A stretch of 64,000 nt of DNA from Heterobilharzia americana (taxonomy: Eukaryota > Platyhelminthes > Trematoda > Strigeidida > Schistosomatidae): positions 45,994,934 through 46,058,933 of the forward strand of contig OX104127.1 in assembly GCA_944470555.2 (NCBI GenBank), read 5' to 3'. Numbering within the stretch: position 1 is the stretch's first letter; each line of letters opens with the position of its first letter. The notes beneath the pieces are model-generated. The model did not search any database, was not told the origin of the DNA, and saw only the letters and a program-made list of their open reading frames with translations. This document shows, one piece after another, positions 27,101 through 41,800 of the stretch. Both the position numbers and the translations under genes were made by a program.

Positions 27101-30100
27101 ATGATAATTGTGTTAACTTTCAAAACTCATCATACCATTGTCGTAGTTTCTGAATAATATTTATAGAAAAAAAGTTTTTTTTATTGATTCGGATCATATA
27201 AAGATATGATATCATTGTAGTTAGGTTTTCCTTTTTCTGCATGACGGCATTTCAAGTTATACATTTGTTTAACTGGCTGGTATAAATAAGCATTCCTTTC
27301 ATCGGTAAATGGTACACCCAGTTGAGACATGATCGTTAGAAGCAGGAGACATGAGCCATTATATAGTTTTGATCAAAGTGTCTTCATAGCATTGCTCACG
27401 TTTGGTAGAATCACCATGTGAGCAGCGTTGAGGTCAGGTGAATGGTAGTAGGCAAGACAGGAGAGTTGATTGATGAGGTTGTGAACCTCAGTCGACTGCT
27501 GTGGCATGGACGTGTACTGCACATGCCGAACCGCCGCCTACCTTGACGCGGGATACTGGTGGGGGAAGTTGGATTCGGTTGGAAGAAGGTTCCGAGGTGA
27601 CCAGACGAAGTGGGAGCAGTCTATGAGGTCCATGACTATTGGTGTGAGTCGTGTTGGGAGATGCAGACTGTGTAGTTGGGGTCGCCGAGCTAGAAGAAAT
27701 CAGTGTTTGATGACTCTTGGTGAGATGGTGAAAACCAATTAGTGGAAATGTATTCACTCGTTGACATGTTCTGAATCTTGAATATTTGCATTAGTTGTTA
27801 TCGTCAGATTGTTTATTCTCTCTACTTTGTCTAATTTGATATCAGTCTTTTTCTATCCACTTGTTCTTTGTGTAATACTGTGAAGTGTGGGGACTTGAGC
27901 GGATGCATGTGTGTGCGATGTTCTACATGGATTTAGTCGATCAGTTAGTCAGTTAGCTTCTAAAAATCATTTAGATATCAGCTGATGTCTCGCCAACTTC
28001 AGTCCTGATTCTCAAACTCCTCACCATAAATGTTAGCCGCACATATTCCTTTCTTAAAATACTTGTAATAGCTCACTGTACGCCAGGGTTTCTTTGTCGA
28101 TGAATAAATGACATTGAAAGCATTGTATTCATCCTTGTTATTATTTTGATAATTTCATGCACATTTTTGAAGGTAGTCAAATATTTTACTGTTAACCGCT
28201 GTTATCTTTTGAATTTTTCACGTTCATGGAAGGACAAGTATTCCTTCGTTATGTCCATTTCCAACATAGATTTAACATAGTTTTTGTGTTCATCTACTAT
28301 TATTCCAAAGTATTTCGAAGTATTACTTTGCCTTACTAATGCTATTAAACCATTCTGATTCGATAATATGATTAGTTTACCTTATCTAGTTGTTACAGGT
28401 TTGCGTAGTAGGCTATCAAATTTATGATATTCACTGGCTACCCAAACTCTCGAACAAAATTTACGAACTTATACTACTTTATGGTGCTTATTTATATTCT
28501 TAACATCCATATGCTTCCTAATTCCTACTGTTACTTATAAATGGAAATGTTGGGCCGTAAGAATGATAATTTCATTTATGTTGTGTTATATACACCTCAG
28601 TGTATGGAAGACTTTCCACCAGTAGTTTAAGTGTTCAAACCATGCTGTCTCTTTTTTAGTATTTGGTAGCCAAGTAGCTTTTTCCGGTCATGAAGGGAGA
28701 GATTTGTTCAACTTTTATTCCAAACGAAAGCTACACATGGTGTTTACAATCTTGGAGGAATAAATGGCCCACAAACCTACTTTTTTCACCGGCAACCAAG
28801 AAAATTTCGCACACTGTGTCGCTCGACTACCATGTGAATCAACTTTCTAAGGTAACCACCTGCTTCGGTCTGTGTCCGAGTAGTATCAAAACCCACTCAC
28901 AATTCACTGACCAAAATAACAATCAAGATTTCAAAGAACTTAACAAATTTTGTCGCGAGCAATCTGACTATCTTACAAACTTAAATGTCAATTATTCATT
29001 ATATTATCACTTCTTCGCTTTTAGGATCATTTGTATGTACACTATTTGTGTCGTCATTCTAAAATTTATCCTTGTACGTATTTGCTCAGTTCAGTTGGTT
29101 GATACTGATTGAAAGTTTTGTGTCTGCACTGTTTTGAATCGCTGAAGTTTGATGGTTTCTTTATATAGAATAATTGAAAGTTTTGATTTGGTAGTGTTTC
29201 AAAATGTAATAAAACAGTTCTAATGACATAATAAGTAGAGGATATTTTGAAGTATCCTGAATGTATGAGAGGTATAGCTGAGTACTAAGTAAAATATCAA
29301 ATCTGATTATTTGACCATTATGAGACAATGCATAGGGTATGAAGAAGAAATACCATGTGAGGTTAATTTCTGAGTAACATCTTAGTTGAAGCCGATGAGA
29401 AATCTCTAGTCACACCACACATCAAACTCCTACGGTTATTTTCAATGAATTCCCGTGTACCCAAACTAAGCATACATTACTGATGGAAACCTGTGAACAT
29501 CTTTTAGCCTAGGAATTCACTATTTCTTAAGTAACTAAAGCTTATCTACGTCCTTATCTAGTTTTTGGTTCTAATTTGTTCAAATTTTTGTTGATTTGGT
29601 AATTACTTGCTGCCCAAATATACAAATACTAACGGTAATTTAGATAACGATTCTTTCGCATTGGATTGCAAATACTTAGTGCTTTACTGATAAGTATTTA
29701 ACCGAGTGAAATCATGGATGCCCTGTAGGATAAATGATTCTAGTATTTTTTTGTGCGTAGTTTGGGTGTCGAGTGTAGAAGTAAACTAATCGTAGTGTGA
29801 TAATAAACACTTATCTGTTTATTCATATGAAAGACTAATAAATATGGAGATTCCACTTAAATTCTAATAAACATTTAATGGTTTTTGCATTTGCCTTTTC
29901 AAGGTTCTGACAAAAACTCCTCTTCATCGTTTCCACCAGTGGTCACGATTTCGAGTCCTTGTTCTACTGACCAACTCAATCCAATTTATACTCCTACTAA
30001 AGTAAGTCTTGAATATTTGAAAGCGACTATGTGAATTTCTAATGGATATTGATTGTTTTTTTTATAATCATATGTAAAATGTGACTCATTGTTTTAAGCA

Positions 30101-33100
30101 CTCGATTCTCAAGCAGTGGATTCCAGGTTCATATCCCGGTGCATTTATTTAGGTTTGGAAAACCGTACAACGTATAATAAGCCCTCACAAAATAAGTCGA
30201 ACTCGTAGCTTAGTACATAAGCATGTATCTAGTTGTGTTGCATCATTTCCTAGTATAATAGCGATGAAAATAATAAAAGAATGATAGGTCATTAATATAA
30301 GTGAAAAACTTGGGCACTGTGGTAGAATGTAGTTCCATATTAGATTTGTTTATTTGATATAAAGCGCACAGTGATACAGTATTATTTAATTGATTACGTT
30401 TCGAGCATAAATTATTGCTCATAATCATATCAATGTAATCACACTTCTTTCGACATCTGATTTTATAGTCCTGTCACCTGATCTCTCTTTGTTTTTTTGT
30501 TTTTTGATTGGTAGTAAAGTTTTCCATATCTCTGGTATAGGTGTTGCGTCATTCCTATTACATGTGTTGGGTGTGGATTCGATGAACAAAGATTCAGTAA
30601 TTAATCTCTCTCTCCACCTAGCTATATTAGACTTAAGTACAGTGGTTTTGTCCCATCCTATTGTGTGGTTGTGTGTTAATGAATGTAATGCAATGGCTGA
30701 GTGTTTTTCTAGGTTATTGATCTTATTGGGGTCTGCCGTTCTATGTTTAGCTAAATTCCTATGTTCTGTTAATCTAACTGACCCCGACCGGCTAGTTTGA
30801 CCTATGTATTTGACTTCACAGTCATTACATGGAATTTGGTAGATTATATTATTTTGCTTAATTGGTTCTATCGGATCTTTTAGCCGACAAAGCTTACCTC
30901 TAAGTGAGTTTGTTGGTTTAAATGCCACCCTAATTCCAACCTTGTTGAGAATCCTACGTATGGTTTCTGATGTTCCTTCCTTGTATGGTATCACAATAGA
31001 GGTGTTGATTTCCTTTCTACTTATGTTGTCACTATTATTTGTATTTGTATTAGTGTTATTATTTTGCTTCTTATGTGTCCGTGTGAATTTCTTAATAAAA
31101 TGATGGGGATAATTATTAATTATTAACGCTTCTTTTATGTGTTTCAATTCCTTATTTAAGTCCTTACAATGACTAGTGAGTTTCTCAGCTCTGTTATTTA
31201 GACATTTGACTAAACCCGCTTTAACTGACACTGGATGAGATGACTTGAAGTCTAGATATCTGTTAGAATGTGTTGGTTTTCTGTAGACGGTAGTATCTAA
31301 ACCACCATCTATCCTTCGTTTTATTCTGCAATCCAACATAGGTAATTCTCCTTGTTCATTTTCTACTTCGTAAGTGAATTGGATTGCGTTAACTACTGAG
31401 TTTATGTGTGTCAAGAAACTGTCGATATGTTCCGATTTCAACACTGTAAATGTGTCATCTACATATCGCCACCATATCTTAGGTGTCGGATTATATGTTC
31501 GTAAAGCCATATCTTCCCAACTATCCATAAATATATCTGCTACTATAGGGGATATTGGTGATCCCATTGCTACTCCTTCTGTTTGTCTATAAATCTTTCC
31601 CTGAAACTTGAAGACTGTCGAGGTTAAGCATAACTGCACTCCTAACATGATTTCACCAACCGATGCCTTGGTTCTTTGAGTAAGTTGTGAGTCAGTATCT
31701 AGTTGATTTCTGACTGCCTCCAGTGCCATATTGATTGGTATTTTAGTATAAAGACTTGTTACGTCAAAACTAACCATTTTTTCATCCTCTTCTATGTGCA
31801 GGTCATTAAGTTTTTGTTTCAACTCGTAAGAATTTACTAGTCTAGAGTTGGAACGGTCTCTAACAGGACGTAATACTGATGCTAAATACTTTGATATCTC
31901 ATATGTGTATTTTCCATGTCCTACCATCGTTACCTTGATAGCATAAGCCGAGTGTCGTGGTACTGTTAGTACTGTTAGTAAAATAGAAGGCAAACTCAAA
32001 GTTTGAGGCATAAGAGGTAAATCAGTTGATGTATTTGTATGCTTTCATCGACTCAGATGAGTTTGACAAGTATAATTCAGTCACCGTGTACCCGTCGCGT
32101 AGTAATAGCTGAAGTACAGTTAGGCTGAAGAAAGGTTAAAGGGAGCCAAACTGAAACTTGGCATCAGTCAATGAATTCTGTGACTGTTGACCTGTGGAAC
32201 TGTAGCTGATTGGTTTACGCGGTTAACTTCCAACCGGTGAATCACGAGTTCGAATACCGGATCACCAACTAAGGTTCGGAAAACCAGTTAGTATCATTAA
32301 CCCTCACACAATATGTATAACTCGTTGCTTACTGCATGAATATGCACAAGGTTGCTGAGAGCTATTGGATTTTCAGTATGTGTTGTGTAGGAAATTGTAC
32401 ACTTTCCAGTTTGGTATCTACATGAGAAGTGAAATTGGTGGTTGAAGACTGTAGGTGGTACGATCCAGGATTGATTTCATTAGTGATGGTGTATCCACGC
32501 ACGCACGATCGTAATCGCAATAGTCATATCGCATTTTTCCATTGTTTTGCCTTCATTTCTTCTCTTTCTATGTCTTTCTACGACTTTTGATCACATTTTA
32601 TTCCTATTCCACTATATTTCATCTTGGTGCTTTGTATCTGGATGTGTTGATGTGAGTTGTGACAATTTTGGTCTTCACTGAGTGACGGCGATTCCTACTC
32701 TGGTATTGATTGATGCCTTTGTTTACTTTCATATCAGTCTTTCCTATCCACTTGCTTTTTATGTACCACTGTTAAGTGTTGCAACATGAACCGATGTACT
32801 TGTGTGCGAGGCTCTACCATGATTTTGTCAGTCTTTCTGGAACCTTAATTGGTCTAAGATGTCTGAAGGATTGTCGGTACAATCTTAGATGATTATCACT
32901 TTCTAAAATCAACTCTTATTATTCAGTGACTCGATGAAAATGAATCACTGTAGTATGCCGCAACTGTGAATTGTTCCTATACTTGTCTTTACCATTCTTT
33001 TTTTTCTGTTACTGATGTAAATCCTGAATCGTGTTGGATAGTGTCTGCTTAACGTTACCCTTCAATCGAAGCTATTAGTTTGCTTGGATCTATTGTCCAT

Positions 33101-36100
33101 TGTGAAACATACTGGTGTAGGTTTACAAGTGAACAACTGTAATTCATTGCAGCTCGAACGGGGTGGTTACTGACGGAATCTCAGCTCCGATACAGAAGTC
33201 CCGTTTGGCATTCGCTAACTCACGTCACCTGTGGCGCCGGCGCGATATCCGACTGCCTACCAAAGGATGCTGCAGTTTTTTCTGTCCTGTTAACGGCTGA
33301 GACATGGCTGTTGAAAGTAGATGACATGGAGGGATTACAGGGTTTTGATCAAAAGTGTCTTCATAGCATTGCTCACGTTTGGTAGAATCACCATGTGAGC
33401 AGCGTTGAGGTCAGGTGAATGGTAGTAGGCAAGACAGGAGAGTTGATTGATGAGGTTGTGAACCTCAGTCGACTGCTGTGGCATGGACGTGTACTGCACA
33501 TGCCGAACCGCCGCCTACCTTGACGCGGGATACTGGTGGGGGAAGTTGGATTCGGTTGGAAGAAGGTTCCGAGGTGACCAGACGAAGTGGGAGCAGTCTA
33601 TGAGGTCCATGACTATTGGTGTGAGTCGTGTTGGGAGATGCAGACTGTGTAGTTGGGGTCGCCGAGCTAGAAGAAATCAGTGTTTGATGACTCTTGGTGA
33701 GATGGGTGAAAACCAATTAGTGGAAATGTATTCACTCGTTGACATGTTCTGAATCTTGAATATTTGCATTAGTTGTTATCGTCAGATTGTTTATTCTCTC
33801 TACTTTGTCTAATTTGATATCAGTCTTTTTCTATCCACTTGTTCTTTGTGTAATACTGTGAAGTGTGGGGACTTGAGCGGATGCATGTGTGTGCGATGTT
33901 CTACATTGGTTTTAGCAATCAGTCAGCCAGTCAAAAATGTTTCCAGTCGTTTCAGCTGTTGAAAATACAGCTATCAGTGTCTTCAAATCCACACAGAGTA
34001 CTGATTACTCTATATCCAAGGATTATGATAAGGGAACGTACGCGAGGTTTTGTCAGTGAAATATTCCGTACACTAGTATCAGCACATTGATTAACACAAG
34101 AAAACTAATTTGTTAGTCATTTCAGGGATGAGCCACGTGAAACTATATTCATTTGGAGAGAGAGACAGTCATTGTCAGCACAGACTTTGACACTACTACT
34201 GAACAATCCAAGTTGTCAAAATCAACAAAGAAATATTCTGAACGAATTTGTTTAAAGCCATAGAGAGGCTATTCAGCACAGGGCTAAGATGATAATTGCT
34301 AGGTGTTCTCGGCGGTTTAAGGTTTCCTCTTCGACGTTTTATCAACATGCTAGACGGCCTGTCGCTGGTTCTTAAAACTGTTGAAACATTTAAGCATGAC
34401 ATTGGTATCTGGATGTATATCAGTACTCACACAGTATCAACTCAATTTCTTCTCTCTTTCTGCAAGGAATATTAGCTGCACACGTGTGTTATTGTTATTA
34501 TCATCTAACACTTTTCACTCATTCATTTATTTACCAACCTATTCAATCATTTATTCACGTCATTATGCTTACAAGACTATGGATGTATATTTTTATTTAT
34601 TTGTGTCTATTACAATTCGAAAGCTGATGAGATAGATTTGTACTCACCACGTAAATTACTTGATATTGCGAATTTAGACATCTTTGTTGATGGGTGTTTT
34701 GGTTGAATGTTTCTCTTTTTTCCTTTTTCTATCGAAAATTCATTTATCGTGTACATTAAATAACTAAAAGCAAAACCAGGTTTTTGTTTCGATAGTGCAC
34801 TCCTTTATGCTAATTCTTTCTTAACCGACAGTTTTTAATGATCCTGTCGCTTCTGCTGTTAAATGTTCCCCTACAAAATTACCTATTTTTATTGTGTCGA
34901 CACTGCATTATGTTTTATATATTTTTATAAGTTTGGTCATCATATTTCAGTCCGATCTTTGAGAGAATTAAACCCTTGGAACAGTGTGATTTATTTGCGC
35001 AGTTCATTTCAGCTAATCTGATCACATTCATTTGTCAAGGGATTTTCATATGAAAGGTAAAAATTAAGTTATGATGAGGCAGATAGATTAGGCTAATTTG
35101 TAAGATTCAAAAAGTTATGGGTGATAAAAAGTAATGATACATTTTCATACCACTTTTGATACTGAAATGAGATAAAGGGGTTTTGAGGTAAGGATGAATT
35201 GTTTTTGAATACACAAAGGCGTTCTGAACTTTCGTACAGCTAAGTCTTGAATAAACATAAGCACTGTCCGTGTAGAGGCTGTTTTGGGTCAATCTTAAGA
35301 TGTGTTTTTTAGTATGTTTACACAATATGTATACACAATAATGTTTGTCTGCTTCCTATAATTATCGAACTATTTGGATGTATTTGTTTCCCCAGCCATT
35401 TGGGGATATGTCCCACCACTCTTGACACCTACGTTAGTATGTGTCACTGCACATACGTGTAAATTGTTATACACGGATATGACGTAATCATCTACGCAGT
35501 AAAAATAAAAAACCGTGCTATTTGATTCCCTCCTTTATATGTAATATTGAGTAGATCGCCAAGTTGAATCACTGCTGCATCTATTGATGAACTTGAATAA
35601 TGTCTCTGTTAAGAATTTGATTTGTTCTTCCAATGTATATATTGTCCAAATATGTTATGTCCTCTTAAATAAGCATTTTACCAAGTCGCATTTGCAGAGT
35701 ATTAGACAAGAGCTGTGAAAGTTTGGCACTATCTGGTTCACGTCGGTTTCCTGTTCACTGATCTTTTTATCGATCCATCTCCTTTCCTAGTTAATAATAT
35801 TGCTAAAAAGGAAGCCATTTGTCATTTCCTACTTCACACGATAAACTGATATGGCTTTGTACTGCGGCTTCATTTCTGAGGCAAGAAACCTGTTGGAAAG
35901 AGACGACACAAAAGTTGATGGATATAAACTATATGCTAGTTTTCTTTGGTATGTAAGCAGTTCATGCTTGCCAAAATAACGTATGTAATGAGTCGATCAG
36001 CCATTGGAATAACTTTCAACCTAAGTTTTTAGTTTTTGTGTAGCCGATTGTATCGACTCTGAATTTGATTTACTCACTAGTAATAGACTGGAAAGAGGAA

Positions 36101-36517
36101 AAGGCGAATGTGTTATCTAGTCAGTCAGTTTAGCTGCTGAGATCACCAATATTATTTGATGAACATGCACGTGGCGTGAAGTCTATTTGATGGGTGGCTA
36201 GCAGTGGAATGCAGGACGTGCCTTTTGTCCTATTTGGGACTCATCAACTGGATATACCTGGACCCCAGTGAGTGATGTTATTCCCACTCTAACTCGAACA
36301 CAGGACCCACCACTTGGCTTTATGATGAATTGTTATTTATTGTACTACTGGTTATTGTACATTTTTGAATAACTAAAAACTAATGCAAAAGGTTACTTGT
36401 ACCTTGTTTTTCGATATCACTTCAAATATTTGTATTCAAATTCAACCTCACCTTTGCTAACCATATTTCTCCCAACGTCAGGAAAATTCTATTACTTAAT
36501 ACAGGTCACTGTAATCG

Positions 36518-36581
<64 letters not shown>

Positions 36582-38739
36582 CAAAATTTGTTTTATGGAC
36601 TGAGCTGCAAGTTTTTGGATCCTGATCTCAATTCGAATAGGAAGTTTTAACATAATTTGCAACATTTTTGAGTTTCTCCATCTTGGGATTTAGAATCGTC
36701 CTCGGCTTGTTTTCTCCCATTAGCGTGTTTTGATCAGGTTGAAATGCTGTGATTTTTAGTCATAGATATCTGAAGATTCTCCATCTAGTACTTAAGCTAC
36801 ATAACATCACCAATAAAATCCTTACTAATAGTAAAGTTCCTTTGCACAAACAAAGGATTCGTGTGATTTTGATCATCAGATATGACATGTAGGTTTCCAT
36901 CATATCTTTTCTTATCACTTTAATATGAACAAATAAACGTCATCAGTAAATAAATACTGTTCTCTTGTGTGATAGGTATTAACGAAGAAATATGATGAAA
37001 TTTTCCTCTGCCAATGTCGAAATCCTGTTCTCATACGGATTGACGTTTTTTCATCGCCGATGTACAATTAGCATACACTTTCCAATGCTGTTACGGACAG
37101 ACTCATGGAGTACATAAGACTCTTCATCTGACTATCCTATGTGTTTGATCACTAGTCCTTTCGTAGAATCTCTTATGACTGATGGAAACACAGTGTAAGG
37201 GATTATGAAACCGAGCAGCGCCTGTTTGATTGCACAGTTTTATTCACTTCCTCTTGATGTTGTACTACTGAATTGTGGCAGCTTGAATACCGATGCATAT
37301 CCGTGCAGAATTCAACACTGCCTTATTTCTTTCTGCTTTAATTAGTAAAGTTTTCTTAAAACAGTAGCTGTAGTAGCTATAATGTGTATTTAAAATCTCC
37401 TCCTAGGAGCCTTGATACTCTACCATATCTGGTTGAATGAAGGATATTTATGTTGATTTTGCATATATTAGTGCGTCAAAACCCAGTGAACAGAGTCCAA
37501 GAAATCATACAGTTCCGTGGCTTCTAAGATTTCAGTATACTATATAAGGTTGCTTCTGTGATTCATACGTTAACATTTTCCCTCCTGACTTTCAAATATT
37601 TCTTTGTAGTGCCGTTATCTTATTTTGTATCATGCATTTTTTAATGTTCATTTTGTACTACATTTGTTTGTAATGACATATGTACTGTGCTTTATTATTT
37701 AACCAGCTACAAGTTTGACAAATACAAAGAGTTTCTTTCTAACCAATATTTCTAATACATTTATGATAGGTAAATGAGGGCGAGTGGGATCAGTAAGAAC
37801 TTACTTTCAATGAAATCGGTAGTTAATTGCAACTTTTTTCCAGTCACGCATTTTGAAATGTCACTGTTTTTTCTCGTTTTATTGCAACATTCTTCATAAT
37901 TATCACTGATTCTGTTTTGGTTGCTGTGATTCACTGTCTTGTTTTAATCATTTCTGCATCTTAATGGACAAATTTTGATTCCATTATTCATTAAGTCGGG
38001 AATTTTTTTTGGTGTGTGTCCACTAAAGCGTTTGTGTACATATTTCTATAGTTGAATCAAAGACTTTCACTCTTTGAGTTTAAATTATCTTACGGTATTA
38101 ACTTTCACTATCTTCATGATGTATTCATTTAATATGTGGATAGTTTATTTATTAAAATCTTCTGTTTACTCTAACATAAATTGAATACGAAGTGTATTTA
38201 CCCCATCGTACTTCATTGCTCGATCTTTTGTGTTTACTTTTGATTTTTTTCCCTTAGTGTTTTATGTATATTGACTGATGGCTTTGTGTTGTAGGCAAGG
38301 AGTACTTAATGATGCACATCTTTATATTTCAGTGCTACACGCTAATTTGAAGATTTTTTAGGAAGGATTTTGATGTACTTTTGTCGAATTAAGTATTTTA
38401 GCTGTCATGTTACACTATATGTTTCACTAGCTTTCATTATCAAGTTGGTGGAACCTGGATGGAGCTGTGGCTCATTAACTTAGGAGTTGACATTCACAGG
38501 TTCGTGCCCCAGTCCATCTACTAAGACTTTGACAAGCAGGTAGTATCACTAGCCCTCAAACAATAAATGTGGATCGTTGCCTACTGGACGAATGTGGACA
38601 TGACTGTTAAGTGCATTACGATTCTATTTCCCGGTAATGTTGGTTGTTTCTTTTGAGCTATGCAACATACATCACTACATAAACACATAAATGTAGACTA
38701 TGGCAGCAAGCAGTCTAGTCATCTCATTATTAATGCTGC

Positions 38740-38832
<93 letters not shown>

Positions 38833-41800
38833 TCAAGATCTAGCTAGAAACGATTTTAGGATTATGGTGAAATAAGGTATTGCATAGGAAAGAAGGAATT
38901 AGATAATAAATAAATTAGGATGCAATCCGATTAGATTTTGTGTGGTCAATGGGTGACAGTTTGGGTACTTTTGTATTGTACTGGGCTCTCTCGCTGTAAA
39001 ATAGTTGATCTTTTGAATCTAAAGTGGTTATTCTGCAGTTCATGTGATTGTGCTGTTTTTTCCTGGAAAAGCAAAATCTGTGTGCGATATTCTTCTTTAT
39101 TTTGATGCTTTTGTAGATGGCAGAGAGGCTGATTACTATTTCCTACGTTCGTCATCCACCCCTTCGTGCTGTTTTTACACAACGAAACTTTTTTCAAGCA
39201 TGATTCTGTTTGAAACATACAAAATTCTTTTTTATTTGCCATGATGGTTTCTGTAAATCTGACTTTTGTTTACAGAGGATTATACAAATCAGCTGGTCCT
39301 CGATTTTCATACACTTGCAGCTTTATCAGCCGTTATTATTATTATGTCCCTTGAGTTTCTAGTGGAACATAGGGCTTCAGTAGCACGTCGCCATTTCACT
39401 ATCTTCTCTGAAGTCTTTTGAACCTGGCCCCACGACTGCCCAGAAACTCTCATTTCTTTCTCACACGATCTCCTTCATGTCGCCCTCGCCCCAGACGCCC
39501 AACTCATCGTTTCCCACTTGGGTTCCACTCGAGGGCCTGGCGCGTGATGTCCCCGAATGGTCTTCTCAGTGTATGTCCAATCCACTTCCTTCTGCATATT
39601 TGTTGGGTAATAAGTTCTTGGTTGGTTCATTCCCAGCCAGAGTTTCTTGTTGCTTATTCTTTCTGGCCATCTGGTCTTCAGTATCGAGTGTAGGCAGTTA
39701 TTGATGAATATCTGTAGTTTGTTGGAAATGCTTTTCGTAACGCGCCAAGTCTCTGAACCACATATCAGCACTGACTTGACAGAATTAGTGTTGAAAATCC
39801 GGATCTTGTTGTTTATGCTGAGTGCAGTAGATCTCCACACTGGTTTCAGATTGATGAATGCCTCTCTTGCTTTTCCGATCCTGGCTTTGACGTCCTCATC
39901 TGTGACGCCTGCAGTTGAAACGATGCTGCCTAGGTGGGTGAAAGAGCCTACTTCCTTTTAGATTTCTCCCGTTGATGGAGATTGGAGCTTGCAGTTGTTG
40001 GTGGTTGGGTATCTTCATCACCTCTGTCTTCTCTACGTTCACTTGAAGTCCCGTCTTCACTGCCTCTTCTGCCAACTTGTTGGTTTTCGCCTGTAGATCT
40101 TCGAGTTTGTGTGACATTAGACATAAGTCATCGGCGAAATCCAAATCTACTAGGATCTTCTCACCGGTCAAACAGCGTATCCCCCTCTTCTCGCTCCTCA
40201 CTGTTTGTTGCATCATCCAGTCCACCATAATCAGGAAGATCATCGGTGATAATAGACAGTCTTGTCTTACTCCTGTCCTCACTTCAAAGGCATCACTGAG
40301 CTCAGCTTTCCATTGTGAATCACCTGGCATGCGGCGTCTTCATATAGTTGTTGAATGAGGCTGATAAAGGTTTGTGGTATTCCGTAGTGTTGAAGCAGTT
40401 GCCAAATTACTTCTCGGTCGATGCTGTCAAAGGCCTTTTCAAAGTCGATGAAGTTGAGGTAGAGGGTGACTGCCATTCTATCCTCTGTTCTATGATGATG
40501 CGAAGCGCTTCAATTTGGTCCGCACATGATTTGTACTTCCTGAAGGCAGCCAGCCTGTTCCGGTCGTAGTTTTGAATCCAGCGCACCCTTCAGTCTCTCC
40601 AGGATGATGCGGCTTGATACTTTGCTTAGTGTGGACGGGAGTAGAGAATGATCCCGCGTCAGTTCTTGCAAAGACTTAGGTAGCTCCTCTTCGGGAGTTT
40701 GACAAGGTCGCCCTTCTTCCAATCTGCAGGTACCTTCCCTTCCTTCTAGACCTTCTGTAATAGTGGTGTGAGCATGTCCTCTAACCTCTAATTTGAACTG
40801 AGTCACTTGAGAATGTCTGACGCCACTGAGTTGCGAGATCTCTCGGACCCTACCCAGGAGTCGTGATGCACCAACAGATACGAACCCGATACAACTATCT
40901 TTCATCCAATGGCACCACATCATACACTGATCACCCCTCCGTTTCTTCCGTTCAGTCTCAGGGTTAGCAAAGAATGAACAGTATGGAAGCCGTTGGAATA
41001 ACGCGACATACGTTGAAGCAACATAAGGCGGTACTTCGAGATGACTGCACTTATTGAATGATGATCTCCATCATGCCCAAATACATGGTATCGTACTTCA
41101 GAATTACTTACACGGCGTTGCTTCCGGATAAGAGCAATCCTACGAAGACAACGATGACCAAACATACAGAGTCGTCGTACATCCTTAACTCGAAAAGGCC
41201 AGGTTTCACAGGTGTAGAATATAACTGCTCGCACCGAAGCGATGTAAACTCGGCCCTGCGCCATCAGGCTAAGGTTGCAACCGCACCAAAGGTGGCCTAG
41301 ATTTACGTATGCCACTCTGGCTTTCGATGTGTGGTTAGAACTTTCATCACTCACATGACTACTCAGATATACGAAGTTTTCGACTACTTCCAATGACTTA
41401 CCACACGGGGTGAGCGCAGACATAGGGTCCTGCCAATCTTGCAAAAATACTTTGCACTTCGGTGGTTCAAAGCACGTACCATACTCACGAATAGGCTATT
41501 AAATTAATTGGTCACTATTGGTATATAGGCTTCTTTACGAAAGCCCCGATATCCCCGGTAATTGAAGGCTGAAGCTTATGATAGATAGTGGCTACCAGTG
41601 GAATTCAGAGCACACGTTACGTTTTCTTTGAGACTTATCAGCTGGATGTGCCTCCCTTCCAGCGATTGATATAGTTCTCGCTGATATTCGAACCCAGCAC
41701 CGATCAATTCAAACACCAGAGCGCCCATCCATTAGAATACTGGGTCATGATAGTTACTCCTTAATTCCACTGCTAACCACTATCCATCATTTCTATCAAG

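Noticed and set aside
28659..29112. Possible extra kinase exon or gene (140-codon frame after a good acceptor)
   Set aside because: In the phase supplied by the previous exon a stop occurs after about 35 codons; the long frame needs a different acceptor and phase, and its residues match nothing I know. Direct splicing 26578 to 29904 works without it.
34833..34930. Candidate exon reading [16 protein letters not shown]
   Set aside because: It follows an AG but has no usable GT donor in frame and does not solve the phase problem between 30001 and 46697.
36397..36603. 68-codon frame with Ile-Tyr repeat
   Set aside because: Produced by the (AT)n microsatellite.
38660..38875. 71-codon frame with poly-Ile
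   Set aside because: Produced by the (ATT)n microsatellite.
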